A DNA stretch of 64,000 nucleotides, taken from the NCBI RefSeq assembly GCF_036884655.1, contig NC_088354.1:15191001-15255000 (forward strand). Reading direction: 5' to 3'. Within the stretch, counting starts at the first letter, position 1, and the number at the start of each line of letters is the position of its first letter. Of the stretch, positions 36,950 through 48,200 are shown piece by piece. Source of the DNA: Musa acuminata AAA Group (Eukaryota; Streptophyta; Magnoliopsida; Zingiberales; Musaceae). Made by a program: the position numbers and the translations under genes. The notes below the pieces were generated by a model. The model saw nothing but the letters and a program-made list of their open reading frames with translations, ran no database searches and was not told the DNA's origin.

Positions 36950-38220
36950 ATCATAATTTATTAAAAATATAAACAATAAGAAGAAAAATAAAAAATAATA
37001 CAGTTTAAATGCTCAAAAGTCCATAAAAATATTTTAAAAACACTAAAATAAAAAACCAATGACACATATCCATAAGTGTCTTATTTAAATTTTTTTTTTA
37101 AGTTTTAGATTATTTTGAATAGTGCATCTATGTGATGTACTAATTTTTATTTCTTTCTAAAAAATAATGCATCAGCTATTAGGATTTTTTTCTAAGCCAA
37201 ATTTCCTATATATATTACTGAGCTATTTAGAAGCTCAAATATGAAAAATTAATTATATGGATGCATTATAATTTGTCAGAAATACAAAAATTAATAAAAT
37301 AGAAAATGATACATTGTTTGGATACTCAAATATCCATAAAAATACCAAACAATTCTTTAAAATTAAAAACTAGTGGCATATGTCCATAAATCTCCCATTT
37401 AAAACTTTATAAAAAATTTGAGATCATTTTGAATAGTGCATCTATGCAATCAACTATTTTTTATTTTTCCTGAAAAATAGTGTATCACTTATTACAAAAT
37501 TTTTTTTTCTAGACTAAATTTTTTATATTTATTGAGGACCTCTTTAAAAACTCAAATATGAAGAAATTTGTTAGAATAGAAAAAACAGGAGATGATAGAA
37601 AAGTGAAACACGGTTCAAATGCTTTAAAATCCATAAAAATATTAATTTTTTTCTAAAATAGAAATACGTGACATATGTCCATAAATGTCATGTTCAAAGT
37701 TTTTCTAAAAATTTAAGATTATTTTAAATAGTGCATCTATGTGATGTTTTATATTTTAACTTTTCTCAATAATAGTGCATCATCTATTAAAAAAATTGTG
37801 GACCAAATTTTTTATATAAATTGTTGACCTATTTAAAAGCTTAAATGTGAAAAAAATTATTGCATGGATGCCTTGTAATTTTTTTTAAATAAAAAAAGTG
37901 AAAATAAAAAATAACACACTATTCATATGCTCAAAATTTTATATCAATATTTGAAAAAAAAATAAAATTGAAAACCAATGACATATGTCCATAAGTGTTC
38001 TATTCAAAGCTTTTCTAAAAATTTGAGATTGCATCTATGCAATAAACTATCTTTGGAATTTTCTTTATAAAAGTACATCACTTAGGAAATTTTTGTCTCG
38101 ACCAGTTTTTCTACTCATATTGTGGACCTCTTTAGAAGATCAAATATGAAATAATATTATATGGATGAATTATAATTTGTTGGAAATGAAATAAATAAGG
38201 TAAAAATAGCATTTTATTTT
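36950..38220 (+). repeat. Satellite-like tandem array, ~300-bp unit, about four copies
   Basis: The anchor phrase 'gtgcatctatg' recurs at about 37122, 37436, 37731 and 38031, giving spacings of about 314, 295 and 299 bases. Around each anchor the same order of phrases is found: 'gctcaaa.gtccataaaaatat', 'ccaatgacatatgtccataa', 'gtgcatcta', 'ctatt' and 'agctcaaatatgaa'. Units are AT-rich, diverged from each other and non-coding. The array starts right at the end of LTR copy 3. Confidence 0.85.
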
Positions 38221-38950
38221 GGATAAAGATTTTATTTTTATAAAAAATACTAAAAAATTGGTAGTAAAATAATAAGTTTTCATAACACTATTCAAAGTAG
38301 TAAACATTAATGCAACCCTTGAAACACAGCTACATAATAAACCAAAATTTTAAATTTTTTAGTAAATATATTTTATAGAAATGAGACATACCTTAAGGAA
38401 GCACATTATATTCTACAGTTTTGGAACCCTAAAAGTAAAAAATTCTCAAACCTTAGAATCCTCCTTGAGATAGTAACGAAATAGAATCTAAAATGAGTCG
38501 ATGTTATCATGGCATAACTCGATTCTAAACACAATGATGTACAAAATCAATGATACTTAGGGTTGTAGAGTACATTGTCACAATAATGATGAAATAGAGA
38601 GCGACTAGAGATGAAAGATCATACAACACAAATTATATCGACTGATAAATGTGAAATAAGAATGTATAGTATTTGATAAAAGCGTTGGTTCAAGTCAAAT
38701 TAATTTTTTATCCGATATAATCGTATGTGAATCTAAATATTTTTTTAAGATTAATATTATCGTTTAAAAAAAATATGAGCGCTATATTTAGGCAATTTTT
38801 AAAATCAGGGTGCTACGTGAAAATAAATCAAAGTTAGAAATTTTTTTGGAAAACTCACCCTAGATCTTTGGCATCTGATAGAAATGGAAGATTTCAATGA
38901 GATCAGCAGTATCTATTAGGCCCTGATACTCTTTTAAACGGTAAACATCA
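38220..38950. other. AT-rich intergenic DNA, nothing recognised
   Basis: No coding, RNA or repeat feature was seen. The right edge passes into the promoter side of the amino acid transporter gene. Confidence 0.45.
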
Positions 38951-39961
38951 CAACGGATGACAGCCAATGGCCGGCTGTCAATTAATCTCTCCATAGATAG
39001 CTGGGAATCCACAATGAGGCTCCTTCCTCCCGTGTATCTGAACTGGATTCCGATCACTGTTCAATATCTCCTCCATTCCCGCGCCGCAGGGGTGTTGTCA
39101 ACACGTGTCGCTCGGCTTGGTCTGGCGTGGTGGGGGGGGGTTGGTCGTCGTTTGGTGTTCATATAGTTCGTCGTCTACGAGAGAGAGCCATCGAGTGCTT
39201 GGGCTCTCCTTCCTCCTCCACCCTGTGCTTTACTCCCCTCTCCTACGCCTTTGCATCGGTAGATTGCTCTCTTTTCTCGTCTCAACTTTTATTTTCCTTT
39301 GAGAAAGAAACAAAAGTTTGTCTTTTATTTTCTGTTGATTACTAGTGTGATTTTTCCTGGAATATCGTCGAACATCTGCAGAAAAATGTAGTAAAAAGGT
39401 TGCTGTTTCACTGTTTTTCGATTCTGATATGTGAGGTTTTTCTCAAGCGAGTTTGGAACTGACAAAAAAACAAACAGTAGGCAAGCAAGAGCAGTTCTCA
39501 TATTGCCAGTGGGTATACTATGATATGACATGAGTTGTTGCGTTCTTAATGGGATATTAGCATACAAGATAATAACCATTTCTGCAGGCATAGATACAGA
39601 TTCAAGGCACTATTCCACTGTCGATTTTGATACAGAGAGAGATTACTCGTTGCGTACAGTCGTTCAATACTTTTTCCTTTACACAATTGTATCTTCATCT
39701 ATAGATAGAATGAACTGATCTCCATTTTATACTAAGAAATATTCTTCAAGAGTTTTATTATCTGAAAAATAGAATATAATTATCTCCTTTATTACTTACT
39801 ATAATCATTGAAGTTTCCTGATGAGAAAATATTTAAGATTGAGATCGACAAAAGATAAGAAAGAAGATGGATAAAGAACAACAAACACTGCATGCTTACT
39901 GTCGTCACTGTTTCAGGGCCATTAGACAGCCTGAAGAGGAGATCCAAGAAGCGAAGTGGGC
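38951..39961 (+). promoter_or_regulatory. Promoter and 5' leader region of the CAT1-like gene
   Basis: GC content rises here. The exact palindrome ACACGTGT at 39101-39108 contains a G-box core, a site bound by bHLH and bZIP factors in plants. No certain TATA box was picked, and a leader intron cannot be excluded because the sequence from 39340 to 39860 is again AT-rich. Confidence 0.35.
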
Positions 39962-41785
39962 ATGGGGACCATCAGCGAAGGCAGTGGCGGAGGGAAGCCG
40001 CAGAGAAGAACTTGTTCTTGCACCAAGCAGGACTTCCTTCCCGAGGAGTCGTTCCAGAGCTGGGCTAACTACGGCAAGGCGCTTAAGGAGACGGGAATGC
40101 GACTCAAGGATCGCGTCATGTCGCGGTCCCTCGACAAGTCGGAGCTCACCGAGATCAGGGCACGGAGTGGGCACGAAATGAAGAAGAACCTCACATGGTG
40201 GGACCTCATCTGGTTCGGCATCGGCGCCGTCATCGGCGCCGGCATCTTCGTCCTCACTGGCCAGGAGGCGCGTGACGATGCTGGCCCTGCTGTCATCCTT
40301 TCCTACGTCGTCTCCGGCGTCTCTGCCATGCTCTCTGTTTTCTGCTACACCGAGTTCGCTGTGGAGATTCCAGTTGCAGGTTCGGCCTATACTCTTACCA
40401 CCGCCGCCTTGCTTTGCTTCCAGTAACGATTAGCTTACTTTGATTCCTTTTTCTTAACAGGTGGTTCCTTTGCCTATCTTCGTGTCGAGCTCGGCGATTT
40501 CATGGCCTTCATCGCTGCCGGCAACATCCTCCTCGAGTACGTGATCGGTGGTGCCGCCGTCTCCCGCTCATGGACGTCGTACTTCGCCACCCTCCTTAAC
40601 CACCACCCGAACGATTTCCGCATCCACGCTACCTCCCTTGATCCCGACTACAGCCACCTCGATCCCATCGCTGTCGTCGTCATCACCTTAGTCTGCGTCG
40701 CCGCTGTCCTCTCCACCAAGGCGACCTCTCGCTTCAATTACGTAGCCTCCATCATCCACCTCGCCATCATCATATTCATCATCATCGCCGGCCTCACCCA
40801 CGCCAATACCAAAAATCTCTCCGAATTCGCTCCCTTCGGTGTTCGCGGACTCTTTTCTGCCTCCGCTGTGCTGTTCTTCGCCTATGTCGGCTTCGATGCA
40901 GTGTCTACGATGGCCGAGGAGACCAGAAACCCGGCGAAGGACATCCCGCTGGGCCTCGTCGGTGCGATGACCGTCACGACCGTCTGCTACTGCCTACTGG
41001 CGCTCACTCTCTGCCTCATGCAGCCTTATGCGCAGATCGACCCCGATGCGCCCTTCTCGGTGGCCTTTGAGGCCATCGGCATGGAGTGGGCAAAGTACAT
41101 CGTGGCCTTCGGCGCCCTCAAAGGCATGACGACGGTGCTCCTCGTGTCGGCCGTCGGGCAGGCCCGCTACCTCACCCACATCGCCCGCACCCACATGGTT
41201 CCTCCATGGTTCGCCGAGGTCCACCCCACCACCGGCACCCCCATCAACGCCACCGTGGTTATGCTCGTGGCCACTGCGATCATCGCCTTCTTCACCAACC
41301 TCAACATACTCTCCAACCTCCTCTCCATCTCGACACTCTTCATCTTCATGCTGGTTGCGGTGGCCCTCCTCGTCCGACGTTATTACGTCAATGGCGAGAC
41401 GACCGACACCAACCGAAACAAGCTCCTAGGCGCCATCGTGCTGATCCTGGCATCTTCCATCGCGACCGCTGCGTACTGGGCGGCAGGCGGGGAAGGGTGG
41501 GTCGGTTACGTGGTGACGGTGGTGGTATGGTTCGGGGCGACAGGGTTCTTGTGGTGGGCGGTGCCGCAGGCGAGGGCGCCGCAGACGTGGGGAGTGCCGC
41601 TGGTGCCGTGGCTGCCGTCGGCGTCCATTGCCATCAACATATTCCTGCTCGGTTCAATCGACGGGCCTTCGTTCGTGAGGTTCGGCGTATGGACCGTACT
41701 GCTGCTCATCTACTACTTCTTCTTCGGGCTCCATGCGTCCTACGATACGGCCAAGGCTTCAGCCGCTGACGGCGCTGGAGTATAG
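39962..41785 (+). CDS. Cationic amino acid transporter, CAT1-like
   Basis: Two exons, 39962-40379 and 40461-41785, separated by an 81-base GT-AG intron, give 580 residues. The protein is a plasma-membrane permease of the APC superfamily that in plants imports Lys, Arg and related amino acids, probably with protons. After a hydrophilic N-terminus of about 75 residues (with FQSWANYGKALKETGMRLKDR) comes LIWFGIGAVIGAGIFVLTG near 82-100, the glycine-rich first helix of the family. FAYVGFDAVSTMAEETRNP and KGMTTVLLVSAVGQARYL are further conserved helices. About fourteen membrane segments are expected. Length and order agree with Arabidopsis CAT1 (594 residues). The intron splits Gly140. Third positions are strongly GC-rich, unlike the neighbouring genes. 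The start at 39962 is the first ATG in frame; GTG six bases before is not used in plants. Confidence 0.95.
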
Positions 41786-41929
41786 GAGTGCAGGTGGTAA
41801 GTGGTCAGTGATGATGATCCTGGAAATGGACGGATCGGATTGTGTTAAGGCTTCGTGTTTCCTTGATTCTTCTTATCTTAGTTGCGTAGTTATTTCACGT
41901 ACTCATGCTTTCTCTATGCACAATTAAAC

Positions 41930-42640
41930 TTGTTTCTTATGATTCGTATGCAGGATTGGAATATACTGTTTGTCTGAATCTATTAGTTCATTGACGATAA
42001 CTTATTCTTCTAAATGTCGGCTTAAGGTTGCATAGCATCAAAAGATAAGAATATTAGAACAAATGTCGAAGACAAAAGAAGCGTAATAAATGATAATGGC
42101 TACGGACGAAGCGGTGTTCCCTGTCTTGGAGAGGACATCATCGGGGAAGACGGTCCACGTGACCGTCGAGCCACCTCACCGTCCCTGCTGCTATGGACGA
42201 GCGAAAGTCGTGGGTCCCTCGTCAAATGAGAACCGGGCCCGTCGTTGACCCGTCAAAAGAGCCAACGCCACGCCCCACTGCGAGCGGACGACCGGCCGCA
42301 TTCGTCGGTGCGTGCAGTGGAATTACATCCGTAGCCCTTCGACGCAACATCAAATTATCGTATTGTTATATCTCTGAGCATCGACATATCCACCCACTTC
42401 ACCACCGGACCCAGTTGTCTTGATGTGAGCTTGTGGGGCCCGCCGGATAGGACTGGTACGTCGAGGTAGTATTAAAACGCAGAGTGGGTGTAGACTCGCG
42501 AGGGATAAATTCGTAGTTTGAAAGACGAGTGGGGGTATTTTAGGGAACAAATCGCCTTTTATGTTTTCTGCTTCTCTTCCTCTTCCCAATACATTCTCTG
42601 TCTTCTCTTCCGACCAATTTACCCTCTCCGTCCGTTTTTC
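41930..42640. other. Intergenic DNA and NOI gene promoter side
   Basis: No gene is seen. A near-palindromic CGGTCCACGTGACCG at 42151-42165 contains a G-box core (42156-42161), and may be regulatory. CT-rich sequence begins at about 42560. Confidence 0.35.
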
Positions 42641-42645
42641 TTACC

Positions 42646-42647
<2 letters not shown>

Positions 42648-42676
<29 letters not shown>
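42648..42676 (+). repeat. (CT)n tract in the NOI gene leader
   Basis: A pure CT run followed by 'ctatctatctatc'. Such tracts are frequent in plant 5' leaders; it ends about 50 bases before the start codon. Confidence 0.9.
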
Positions 42677-42688
<12 letters not shown>

Positions 42689-42729
42689 TCTCCGACATTT
42701 GGATCTCATAGCTTCTGCTTCCGCCGGTC

Positions 42730-44087
42730 ATGGCGTCGGTAAGTGCATCTCTTTCCCGCGCATTACCTTCTTTTGATGCTTACTGGTCGATTAAACCTTG
42801 GAATTAGTGAAGTTGCCTTCTTCCTCGTCGGAGTTAATTCTTGGACATGAATAGGATGTCGGTGTAGTTCGTTCGAATATTGGATTTGAAGAGGTTATTG
42901 GGTAAGGATATACGATAGCCTTCATTGTGTCCGTAGATGCTGCAGAAGACGAATTGGATTGCTAGTTGTGTGTGGCATATTGTTCCCTCGAAGGTTTGAT
43001 GTTTTAGATTGTATGTTGAAGCTGGTGGTATCAATTAGAGTCATGTCGGTATCCATTAGGGTTTTGCCCCTGTAATTTCTTTCTGGAGTAGTTGCAGCTT
43101 GGGTCATTGTTTCTTGTATTGCTTGTCCAATCGGAACACATGCACAATTGGCATGGATATGATATTTTCTTCTCAAAATTGGAAGCTTTTTTTTTGTCCA
43201 TAAAACAATCAACTAGTTTTTAGTATAGTTAAATTAATGAACTAGATTTATGGAAATGGTATTCGTGCTTGCTGCCAAGTAGCTTCTTTTTGACATTTGT
43301 ATGAACATTTTTGTTCATACATTTGAGCAACAAAGCTTTTCTATGCTTGTTTTGGAGGTATGGTTGTGTATTAATCAAACAGTTGATCAACACAAAAATG
43401 TGAAACGAGAATACACCCAGCTGCATTGTTTTCAAGAAAAATCTTGTTTCTCTTTTTCCTCGATGCAGGCAGTCAATGTTCGTTGTCTAGATCTTCTATT
43501 TCATCCTCTGTTAGTTCTTTCCCTAGATGCCAATGGGTACACGACGTCATGAATCACTTGAAAAACTGCAGTGCACACTGCATTTAGATCGATCCTTATA
43601 GTTTGTCTGTGATTGTGGATACGGAAATGATGTTGCATGTCTTTGTCGATGCTGTTTATCTTCTTTCGCAATTTGCTGTTTTTTATTTTATAGTGCTCTG
43701 CAGCTTTGTTCTGCCATGACATTCACAGATTCTACGATTAATGTTTAAATGCAGCAGGAGAAAGGTCGTCCACTGCCCAAGTTCGGAGAGTGGGATGTAA
43801 ATAATCCTGCTTCGGCTGAAGGTTTTACTGTCATATTCAACAAAGCTCGGGACGAAAGGAAGACACCTATCGTTAACTCCGGTGCCCCAGCTTCACCAAG
43901 AAGAAATGATGTAGGTGGTCTGAATCCAGATCCCACCTATCAATATCCAAGAAAGAGTGTATGCTTCTTTCTCATGTCTCCCGTTTAAGATTAACCGAAA
44001 TGTGGCAATCTAAATCTCCAACTCTTAATCCATCTCATAACTGCTTCACAAATCTGGATTCAGAGTAAATGGTTTTGCTGTGGCTGA
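42730..44087 (+). CDS. NOI-domain (RIN4-like) small protein
   Basis: Three exons, 42730-42738 (Met-Ala-Ser), 43755-43958 and 44064-44087, code for 78 residues. The core LPKFGEWDVNNPASAEGFTVIFNKARDERKT is the NOI (nitrate-induced/RIN4) domain. It has the PKFGEW motif, which in RIN4 is the cleavage site of the bacterial protease AvrRpt2, and the conserved FTVIF stretch. The C-terminus SSKWFCCG carries paired cysteines likely to be acylated and to hold the protein at the plasma membrane. The length matches the short NOI proteins and not full-length RIN4 (about 210 residues, two NOI domains). The first intron of about 1 kb right after three codons is typical of this family. An acceptor three bases further would drop one Gln. 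The precise cellular role of short NOI proteins is not settled; RIN4 itself guards immune receptors. Confidence 0.88.
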
Positions 44088-45288
44088 GTGCTGGAGCTGG
44101 AGCAACAAGAGACTTGGTGCTGTAATCTCATGGCTAAAAAGACGAGGGCGGCCGATGTCAGCGTGTAGCTGCTTCCTGTAACAGTGCTACCATGTCTCAT
44201 TCTCCTTATATATATGTGTGTTACATATAAACAAAAGAGGAGTGATGGATGGAGACCATTTTTCTTTTCTGGTGACACTGTTTAGCTTTGTTATAACTGT
44301 GTGATCTAAGTGGGAGGATAATGATATAGATGCTCAACAATCATGTTCAGCTTGTCCTTGCTCCATCCACAAGAAGCTAAGAGAAGAAGCTATACATCAG
44401 CCTGTAGATCGACACCAGTGTTTAATAATACAAAGAAATGGTTTGTTTGTGATATCTTATTGATTTAGTCGTTGTTTATGCTTTTGTGACAGACTGCTGT
44501 GTGTGCTTAAGACCGAACTTTCTGCTACCATGCAATTCTTCCATTTCTAAGTATCAATATCAGGCAGCAACGATAGAGTCCCTCCCATACATGACTTCGA
44601 TTTCCAAGTATCAAATGTTTTGTTTAAAGGATAATTTTGTGTTATTTTTTTCCTGCAGCTAATCAACGAACCAATGATCGATTCGGTTGATGCAGAATCC
44701 CATCGAATCTATAGCTTATAAGCAACACCTGTTCAAGAAATCAGAATGAGGACTTCAAGATTGTATCTGCGGCCACTGCTCATGGGGTAGCAATTATGAA
44801 ATTATTTGCAGATATTGACCAACAAATCTATCGACAACAAAGGAAAAACAACTTCAGCATTACCGAAAACAACCCAGAAATTGAATTCGAGGAGAAACTT
44901 CATCAGGAGGCATAAATCTGTGTTGAAATTTGCTGCGGCTGATTCCAATCTGCAGGCCCTCAACAACTCGAATGATTGTACAGGTTAACATTTCAGCATC
45001 CTATACAGAACTCTACAGAAACAAGTTTAGATGGCAGCGGTTACCCTGCATTCCCGCCATCCTCTGACTAATTTCTATCGTTCAAATACATAACTTTTCA
45101 CTGCTCTAACATAAAGATTTAGTTCCAACCTTTTCTGAGCAACATACTCCATTTTTGTAGTACAAATATTACAAACATTGTTGAGAGGGCAAAAAAAGAG
45201 GAAACAATCTGGGTACATCTCCAAAAAATGTCCTGAGCAAGAAGCTGTGACGTCCATGTTCCTTCACATCGAGTTGATGTCTGATTCA
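44088..45288. other. 3' regions of two convergent genes
   Basis: The NOI gene (plus) and the CPSF30 gene (minus) end toward each other with about 1.2 kb between stop codons. This stretch is expected to hold both 3' untranslated regions. Frames such as 44806-44988 lack any family signature. Confidence 0.5.
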
Positions 45289-48200
45289 CTAGTCCAAGGC
45301 AGCTTCCCCCTCGGACACACGATGCTTCCTCTTCCCATTGCCATGCCTCGATCGTCTTGGTGCCATCTCATCCTCGCTCTCGCTCTCATCATTTTGTAAG
45401 CTTCTTCCTGCACCGTATCTATCCTCGGGAGCCTTTTCACCTTGCCAATACCCTGTGTCGTCATCCACTCCACCAACATTTCCCACCATCTCCTGGCCCC
45501 TGTTGCCCTGATCAGATCCAGCCTCATATCTGTCATTTCTATCACTAACTGGTCTTCTATGATCCCTCTTGGCAGCCCGATTATTCAGTGGAGGTGGAGG
45601 ATGTAGGAAGGGTGGTACTCCTACAGGACGATTGGATCGGCCAATCCCAGCCATTGGCATGCCACCCATATATGGAGCCCGACCAGGTCCCATCATCATC
45701 CCAAGGTTGCCCATTGGGTAGACAGCCCCTGGCTGTGGGGGCCTACCAGGAAAGACTAAGCCCGACATGTGGCCTGCTGAAAAATCACCAGAAAATCTTG
45801 GCCCACCAAATGGCGGAAAGATCCGAGGACCAAAAAGATCTGGTGCAGCGAAACCATCAGCATAACCAAATCCATCAGCCCCCATCATAACTGGAGGGAA
45901 GCCTCGAACACCAACCACGGGCCTCACTCCACGTACCAGTGGCATGTGTGGTTGCCACATCATCCCTCTTCCCCTTCCTCTCCCTTGGTTGGCTTGGCCA
46001 CTGCTCTCATCCTCCTCCTCACTTTCCTCTTCCTCCTCTTCCTCATTGTCCTCAAACAGGACAATATCCGGATTATCTGCAGCCTCGTCTGCACCAACTC
46101 CCTTGGCCTTTTCCTCCTCACGTTTGGACTCTGCAGCTACCAGCATTGCCTGAACCATACAATACAACATCAACACTAAGATATGAATTCTGAGGAAACA
46201 TGAAAAGATAGAAACAACTACTGTCATCCAAGCATAATTCACATCGATAGGTGACTGAGATGCAAATGATCTACTAAGTTAGCCAAATAGCAGAAAGTAC
46301 CAAGTGAAATGATTAAATATTTTAGCATATTGACCATGCAGAGAACTATAATACTACATGAAACAATAGGCAAAGATTATATAACATGCTAAAATTTATT
46401 CATCTGAACTGAATCTACCAGAAAAAAAGAATATGGAAACTTGAAGGCTATTCAAGCCTAAAATTGTTGACAGAAACCATTGAGTTGATTAAGGATCCAA
46501 CAAAATCAAACAATTTCATGATTTTGACTGTCTAACATTAGTGTATTTTGCCAGACGTGTCTATCTTCACAATAACTACTCATCAGAGTTTACTTTAATT
46601 ATGATTTTTTTATTTACACAACCAAACACATCCTAGCTCAACTCTCAGAATTTGAATTACTTGAGAAATGAGAATAATGCAATTGAAATTGGAAAACATT
46701 CCAATAGTGACATTAATTGAAAAGGAAATAGCACACCATTAGTTCACCATCCGGCTCGAGATAAAGCAGTGAGGCCAACTGCTCACCAATAAAAGGCTCC
46801 AACTCTTGGCAATCTCGACTTATCTGCAATTAAATAAGAATCCAAAAGGGAAATTGACGTCTTAATGGCAAACATCTTATTCCAAGGGATAAAAACTAAA
46901 AAATCTCCAAAATACAAAAATCAACAATAAATTGAATATCACAACTATTTGGGATAGAGTACTGATCCTTTTCCTGGACATTTAGCTCTGTTGAAGACAA
47001 TATTACTACTAAATCAAAAGTAATTATTTTTTAATTCTAATAAATTGTCTTAGGTGTTTCTCTATAATTGATTCACCTCATCTACTGTGAGGAAGAGGAG
47101 AAAAATAGGAGAAGAGGAAGAAGAGGGTAAGGATAAGACAAGAGGAAGCCAAAGAGGACATGAATACCAGGCTCAGGTGATGGGTTGATAGCGGCAGGCG
47201 ATTCAAGCATAGGGCCGGCAGTATGCAGGCAAGCACACAGGGGTGTGTCAGGGGGAGGGGTTAAGGCTAAGTGATTAAAGAAAACAATTCAATAAAATCC
47301 TAAACTGGATAGTAAGGGTTAGCAAATGCAGGCAGAGGTGAGCCAGTGATTGTGCAAGCATGGCGAGAGTACAGAAGGGCAGAACATCACGGAAGGGGTT
47401 AAGGTTAAGTGATTCGAAAAAAAAAACAATTCAATGAAAATCCTGATCAGGCTTCCCACCTGGTTCAGGCCTGGTAATGGGCAAATTGAAGCAGACAAAC
47501 CAATTTGCAAGGGTTATCGAGCAGTAAACCTTATTTTGACCCTGGACCACCCAAGATGGGATGATCTACATCACAATATTTACCTGGAAGAAAAGGATAT
47601 CACTACAATAGATAATATTTTATATATCACATAGAATTCAAAACTTATCCATCTATAACTTTGGAGATAACATAGCTAAATTGCAGGATAATGCAAAGAT
47701 AAACATAAAGAAATTACTTGAAAAGAGCACTCATGGTATTTGGAGCTGATTTTAAATCTCATGGCGGCATCATATAAAATCAAAACATGGGCTACATCCT
47801 ATCATCCCATCTAACGTCTTATATGGCAGTGGACAATGAACATTACAAAAATGATGGAAGATAACAAATCTGATAGTTTAAGCAGATAGTAAATGCAATA
47901 GGAACAAAGTCTTGTCTCTTGTTTCACTCTCATTGTCATAGGCTTCCTTATTATCTTTCCTATCTCAATATTCCTATTGTTTCTCCTTCCTTTTCTGGTG
48001 CTCCTCCCCTCTTCTATTTCTTCTTCTGACAATGTCAAATCGACCAGAATTGGTTAACATCAAACAACTTCATTTGAGTTTGATAAATTTTTCACCAAGA
48101 TTTCTGATTATAAGCCAGTCAAAATCAAGCAAAATTGAACCAACCATAGATAATAATGATACAAATCATGCATATCACATTGGAATCAACCAATGCCACA

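Noticed and set aside
41086..41769. 227-codon frame in another phase of the CAT1 exon
   Set aside because: A shadow frame caused by GC-rich third positions; the permease frame has the family motifs.
45588..46193. Plus-strand frames opposite the last CPSF30 exon
   Set aside because: They are antisense translations of the acidic and Gly/Pro-rich coding exon.
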